Below are positions 60,925 through 64,000 of a DNA stretch of 64,000 nucleotides, one piece after another (position 1 is the stretch's first letter; every line of letters begins with the position of its first letter). This DNA comes from Adhaeretor mobilis. Its GTDB lineage: Bacteria > Planctomycetota > Planctomycetia > Pirellulales > Lacipirellulaceae. The DNA lies in the NCBI RefSeq assembly GCF_007741515.1, contig NZ_CP036263.1:5443178-5507177 (forward strand), given 5' to 3'. A program made the position numbers and the translations under genes. A model generated the notes under the pieces. The model was not told where the DNA came from, searched no databases, and saw only the letters and a list, made by a program, of their open reading frames with translations.

Positions 60925-63900
60925 ATGGCAGACGAGCATCATGAAGAGGACATTCACGGCACGGTAGGCCCAACGCCTTCTCCAGCAGACTCACCCGGTC
61001 AAGCCAGCAGCGAAGGCCCCCGCTTTCGGATCATCCGCCCGCATGATGAAGGCGGCCTGGGCAAAGTCTCGGTGGCGCTTGATACCGAGCTTGATCGCGA
61101 AGTGGCCCTCAAGGAGATCAAGCCGCAGTTTGCGGATGATGCGTCAAGCCGTTCGCGTTTCTTGCTCGAAGCGGAGATTACTGGCGGGCTCGAGCACCCA
61201 GGGATTGTGCCGATCTACGGCTTGGGCGCCTCGGCCGATGGTCGGCCCTACTACGCGATGCGATTCATTCGCGGCGATAATCTAGCCACGGCGATCCGCG
61301 CCTACCACGAAGAGGGTGAGAAAGCGGATGGCCCAGACAAGGTCGTTCAACTGCGCCGGTTGCTGGGCCGGTTCCTCGATGTGTGCAACGCGGTCTACTA
61401 CGCACACCAACGGGGCGTGTTGCATCGCGACTTGAAGCCGGGCAACGTCATGCTCGGCGAGTACGGCGAAACGCTGGTCGTTGATTGGGGATTGGCGAAG
61501 CCAATCGGTGCTGCCGAGGATACAGTTGCCGATCAGAGCGAAAACATGGTCCAATCCCCGCTCGTGCCACGCTCGGGCAGTGTTGTCGATGCAACGCAGC
61601 TCGGCTCGGCCATCGGTTCGCCGCACTACATGAGCCCCGAGCAGGCTCGCGGCGAGCACGACCAACTGGGCCCGGCAGCCGATGTTTATAGCTTAGGGGC
61701 TACGCTCTACACACTGCTCACCAATCGCAGACCGATTCACGGCGATACGATTGAAACGATACTTGAGAAAGTTCGATTGGGCCCCACGAAAACGGCTCGG
61801 CAAGAAAACTCGCAAGTCGATGCTGCATTGAGTGCCATCTGCGCTCGCGCCATGGCCCAAGAGCCCACAGATCGTTACGCCACGGTGCGAGCGCTGGCCG
61901 AAGATGTCGAACGCTACTTGGCTGACGAACCGGTCCGGGCCTTCCCCGAACCGCTTGCCCGACGCACCCGGCGCTGGCTGCGCAAACATCCACGGCTGGT
62001 CGGCTCAGCAGCGGCGACGCTCATCGCAGGGGTGGTGAGCGCGGGCACGATTGCGGGGGTGGTGAGCTCGAGCAATCAGAAGCTGGGGGAGAAGAATGTC
62101 GAGCTGGCGGATGCGAATACGAAGCTTGAAGTGGCCCGTGACGATGCCTTGCAGGCGAAAACTGAGGCGGTAGAAGTTGCTGAATTTATGGTCTCCGCTT
62201 TTCGGTCGCCTGATCCGGCCCTCTATGGGAAAGATATCACGGTTGCTCAGGCGCTCGAGTGGGCAGCGGTGGATATTGAGGATCGATTCGAGGACGATCC
62301 ACGCACGAAAGCGGCGCTACTGGATGCTCTCGGTCGCACTTACAGAGGCTTGGGCCTCGTGCAAGAAGCGGTGCCGCTCAGCGAGGAAGCATTCCAGTTG
62401 CTCTTGGAGCATCTGGGGCCCGAGGCGGCTGAAACGCTCGTCGTGAAACACAACTTCGCCCAAGCACTCGTCTATGCAGGAGAGACCGACCGTGGGACGG
62501 CGTTGCTTGAAGAGGTTTTGCAATCACGCCGCCAACTGCTGGGACCCCACAGCGAACCAGCCCTCATCACGATGAACAATCTGGCGGAAGCCTATCAGAA
62601 TGCAGGGCAGATTAAAAAAGCGATCGCTCTGCAAGAACAGACCCACGCCCTCAGGAAGGAAGAGAAATCTCCCGACACGCACGCATTGATTGTTTCGCTC
62701 AACAATCTCGGGAATTTTTACCGCTCTGCTGGGGATTTGAAGAAGTCACTTAGTATCCACCAAGAAGCAGCCAAGTTGGCCGGCGAAACGCTCGGCCCCG
62801 AGGACATCGAGACTCTGGTACTACAGGCCAATCTAGCCAACACGCTCCTCGATCTGGGCAAGAAACAGCAAGCGCTTCTGATTCAAGAGAATGCTTATAA
62901 AAAGTTGCTGAAATTGCTGGGTCCCGACCACCCTAGCACCTTGATGTCTGCGAATAATTTGGCAACTACCTACAAGCTGCTCGCGCAGCAGGACGAAGCG
63001 ATCAATTTGTACGAGAAAAGTCTTGCGGCCAGCAGAGAAAAACTCGGCGAAGCTCACCCGAAAACCTTAACGCTCATGGGAAACCTTGGCGAAGCCTACG
63101 CCGGGGCGGGCCGATTGCCAGAGGCCCTCGAGATGCAGGAATCGCTGTTACAAACTGCGGAACGAACTTTCGCCGCGGACCATCCGAATCTTCTCAACAT
63201 CAAAGGCAATTTGGCGAAAACTTATCTGAGCGTGGGGCGGTTCCAGGAAGCCACAGTTCTCACTAAGCAAGCGTACGACCAACTTTGCAAGAAACTGGGC
63301 GAGGATCACCCCGATACGCTGACGAGTCTCAGCAGCTTGGCACTTGCTTATCTGGAAAGTGGCGAGATCGACAAAGCAATCACCCTAATGGAGAAAACGC
63401 TGAAGAAAGAGCGCGTCGTGCTTGGCGATGACCACCCGGAAACCTTGGGGACGTTGAACAATTTGGCTAACGCCTACCAAGACGCAGGGCGCCTGCCAGA
63501 GGCTCTAAAACTCCATGAAGAGACGTTCGCAAAGAAGCAGAAGGTCTTCGGGCCGAAACATCCCTACACACTCACCTCGATGAATAATGTCGCCCAGGCG
63601 TACCAGGAAGCAGGAGAAATAGAAAAAGCCATCGCGATGCACGAGAAGAATCTTGAGATCGATCGCGATATTCGGAAGCCGGGCCACCCGGAGACTCTCA
63701 AGACAATGACAAACTTAGCGATGGCTTATTCCTCGGCAGGGGAGTTTGAGAAGGCGTTGGCTCTCTGTGAAGAGTGTGATCGACTCTTCCTGGAAACCCT
63801 TGAGAAGGATCATCCCGACAGGCTATCTTTGCTGAGTAATTGGGCCTTCATTCTCTACAACGCAGGTCAACTCGACGAAGCGATCACTCGGTACGAAGAG

Positions 63901-64000
63901 AACTTAGTCGCTCGACGTGCAAAGCTCGGGCCTGCACACCATGACACTTTACAGACCATGCAAAACTTGGCTTCTTGCTACGGGAATGCCGGCAGGGCCG
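60925..64000 (+). CDS. Ser/Thr protein kinase with C-terminal TPR array (5' part)
   Basis: The frame is open to the right edge; 1025 residues are visible. Kinase signatures: P-loop-like EGGLGKVSVALD near 43, VALKEIKP (Lys 63), GVLHRDLKPGNVML (167-180) and DWGLAKP at 187, i.e. DWG instead of DFG; GSPHYMSPEQARGEHDQLGP closes the activation segment. A transmembrane span lies near 358-380 (LVGSAAATLIAGVVSAGTIA). From about residue 450 there are many 42-residue TPR units of the kinesin-light-chain type (LG.DHP.TL...NNLA..Y). A planctomycete-style membrane kinase with extracytoplasmic TPRs; start ATG at 60925. Confidence 0.92.
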   Translation, partial: MADEHHEEDIHGTVGPTPSPADSPGQASSEGPRFRIIRPHDEGGLGKVSVALDTELDREVALKEIKPQFADDASSRSRFLLEAEITGGLEHPGIVPIYGLGASADGRPYYAMRFIRGDNLATAIRAYHEEGEKADGPDKVVQLRRLLGRFLDVCNAVYYAHQRGVLHRDLKPGNVMLGEYGETLVVDWGLAKPIGAAEDTVADQSENMVQSPLVPRSGSVVDATQLGSAIGSPHYMSPEQARGEHDQLGPAADVYSLGATLYTLLTNRRPIHGDTIETILEKVRLGPTKTARQENSQVDAALSAICARAMAQEPTDRYATVRALAEDVERYLADEPVRAFPEPLARRTRRWLRKHPRLVGSAAATLIAGVVSAGTIAGVVSSSNQKLGEKNVELADANTKLEVARDDALQAKTEAVEVAEFMVSAFRSPDPALYGKDITVAQALEWAAVDIEDRFEDDPRTKAALLDALGRTYRGLGLVQEAVPLSEEAFQLLLEHLGPEAAETLVVKHNFAQALVYAGETDRGTALLEEVLQSRRQLLGPHSEPALITMNNLAEAYQNAGQIKKAIALQEQTHALRKEEKSPDTHALIVSLNNLGNFYRSAGDLKKSLSIHQEAAKLAGETLGPEDIETLVLQANLANTLLDLGKKQQALLIQENAYKKLLKLLGPDHPSTLMSANNLATTYKLLAQQDEAINLYEKSLAASREKLGEAHPKTLTLMGNLGEAYAGAGRLPEALEMQESLLQTAERTFAADHPNLLNIKGNLAKTYLSVGRFQEATVLTKQAYDQLCKKLGEDHPDTLTSLSSLALAYLESGEIDKAITLMEKTLKKERVVLGDDHPETLGTLNNLANAYQDAGRLPEALKLHEETFAKKQKVFGPKHPYTLTSMNNVAQAYQEAGEIEKAIAMHEKNLEIDRDIRKPGHPETLKTMTNLAMAYSSAGEFEKALALCEECDRLFLETLEKDHPDRLSLLSNWAFILYNAGQLDEAITRYEENLVARRAKLGPAHHDTLQTMQNLASCYGNAGRA

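Overview
The window looks like chromosomal DNA of a planctomycete, most likely in or near the Pirellulales. The evidence is two DUF1559 (planctomycete pseudopilin-like) proteins, a DUF1207 outer-membrane barrel, three PEP-CTERM proteins, a fused ThiD2-ThiE, a Ser/Thr kinase with a DWG motif and kinesin-light-chain-type TPRs, a Lys-rich H1-like protein, split glycine decarboxylase, and an unusually dense set of palindromic repeats between genes. The assignment rests on recognised families, not on a database search.

Layout: 1-12.8 kb holds an ABC-ATPase tail, a secreted choice-of-anchor I protein, PEP-CTERM/lamin-tail and DUF1559 proteins, a weakly coding 1.9-kb stretch, a large secreted DUF1559 protein, a DUF1207 barrel and a secreted Pro/Gln-rich protein. 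13-25.7 kb carries clpC, thiE, manC, ruvX, an NAD-dependent epimerase-like gene, an MBL hydrolase, an M20 peptidase, a candidate small RNA at about 24.24-24.31 kb, and mrp. 25.8-35.1 kb is a minus-strand block: a membrane-anchored MutS-like ATPase, the H1-like protein, an M50 protease, lpxB, an MFS transporter and a UDP-sugar pyrophosphorylase. 35.4-44.1 kb is a plus-strand block: metK, ispF, cysS, a RelE/ParE-type toxin-antitoxin pair, ruvC, ruvA, an alpha/beta hydrolase and a VapBC-type pair flanked by 14-bp direct repeats.

The most unusual region is 45.4-47.7 kb. Small unrelated ORFs (zinc ribbon, free-standing EF-Tu domain-3-like, unknown, AlbA_2) are each followed by a 66-109 bp imperfect palindrome with GTT/AAC ends. 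Start and stop codons are embedded in those end boxes. This is the anatomy of an integron gene-cassette array with no integrase in view (CALIN-like).

47.7-64 kb holds a DUF4416 gene, proS, a YhaM-like nuclease, a nucleotidyltransferase pair, rnr and the glycine cleavage genes gcvT-gcvH-gcvPA. gcvPA is followed by a secreted BNR-repeat protein and then by a truncated second gcvPA copy (939 bp, gapless, mosaic divergence); gcvPB is not in the window. The window ends inside a Ser/Thr kinase-TPR gene. At least ten distinct inverted-repeat families sit at gene ends, and several supply stop codons or C-terminal residues. No rRNA, tRNA, CRISPR array or transposase was recognised.
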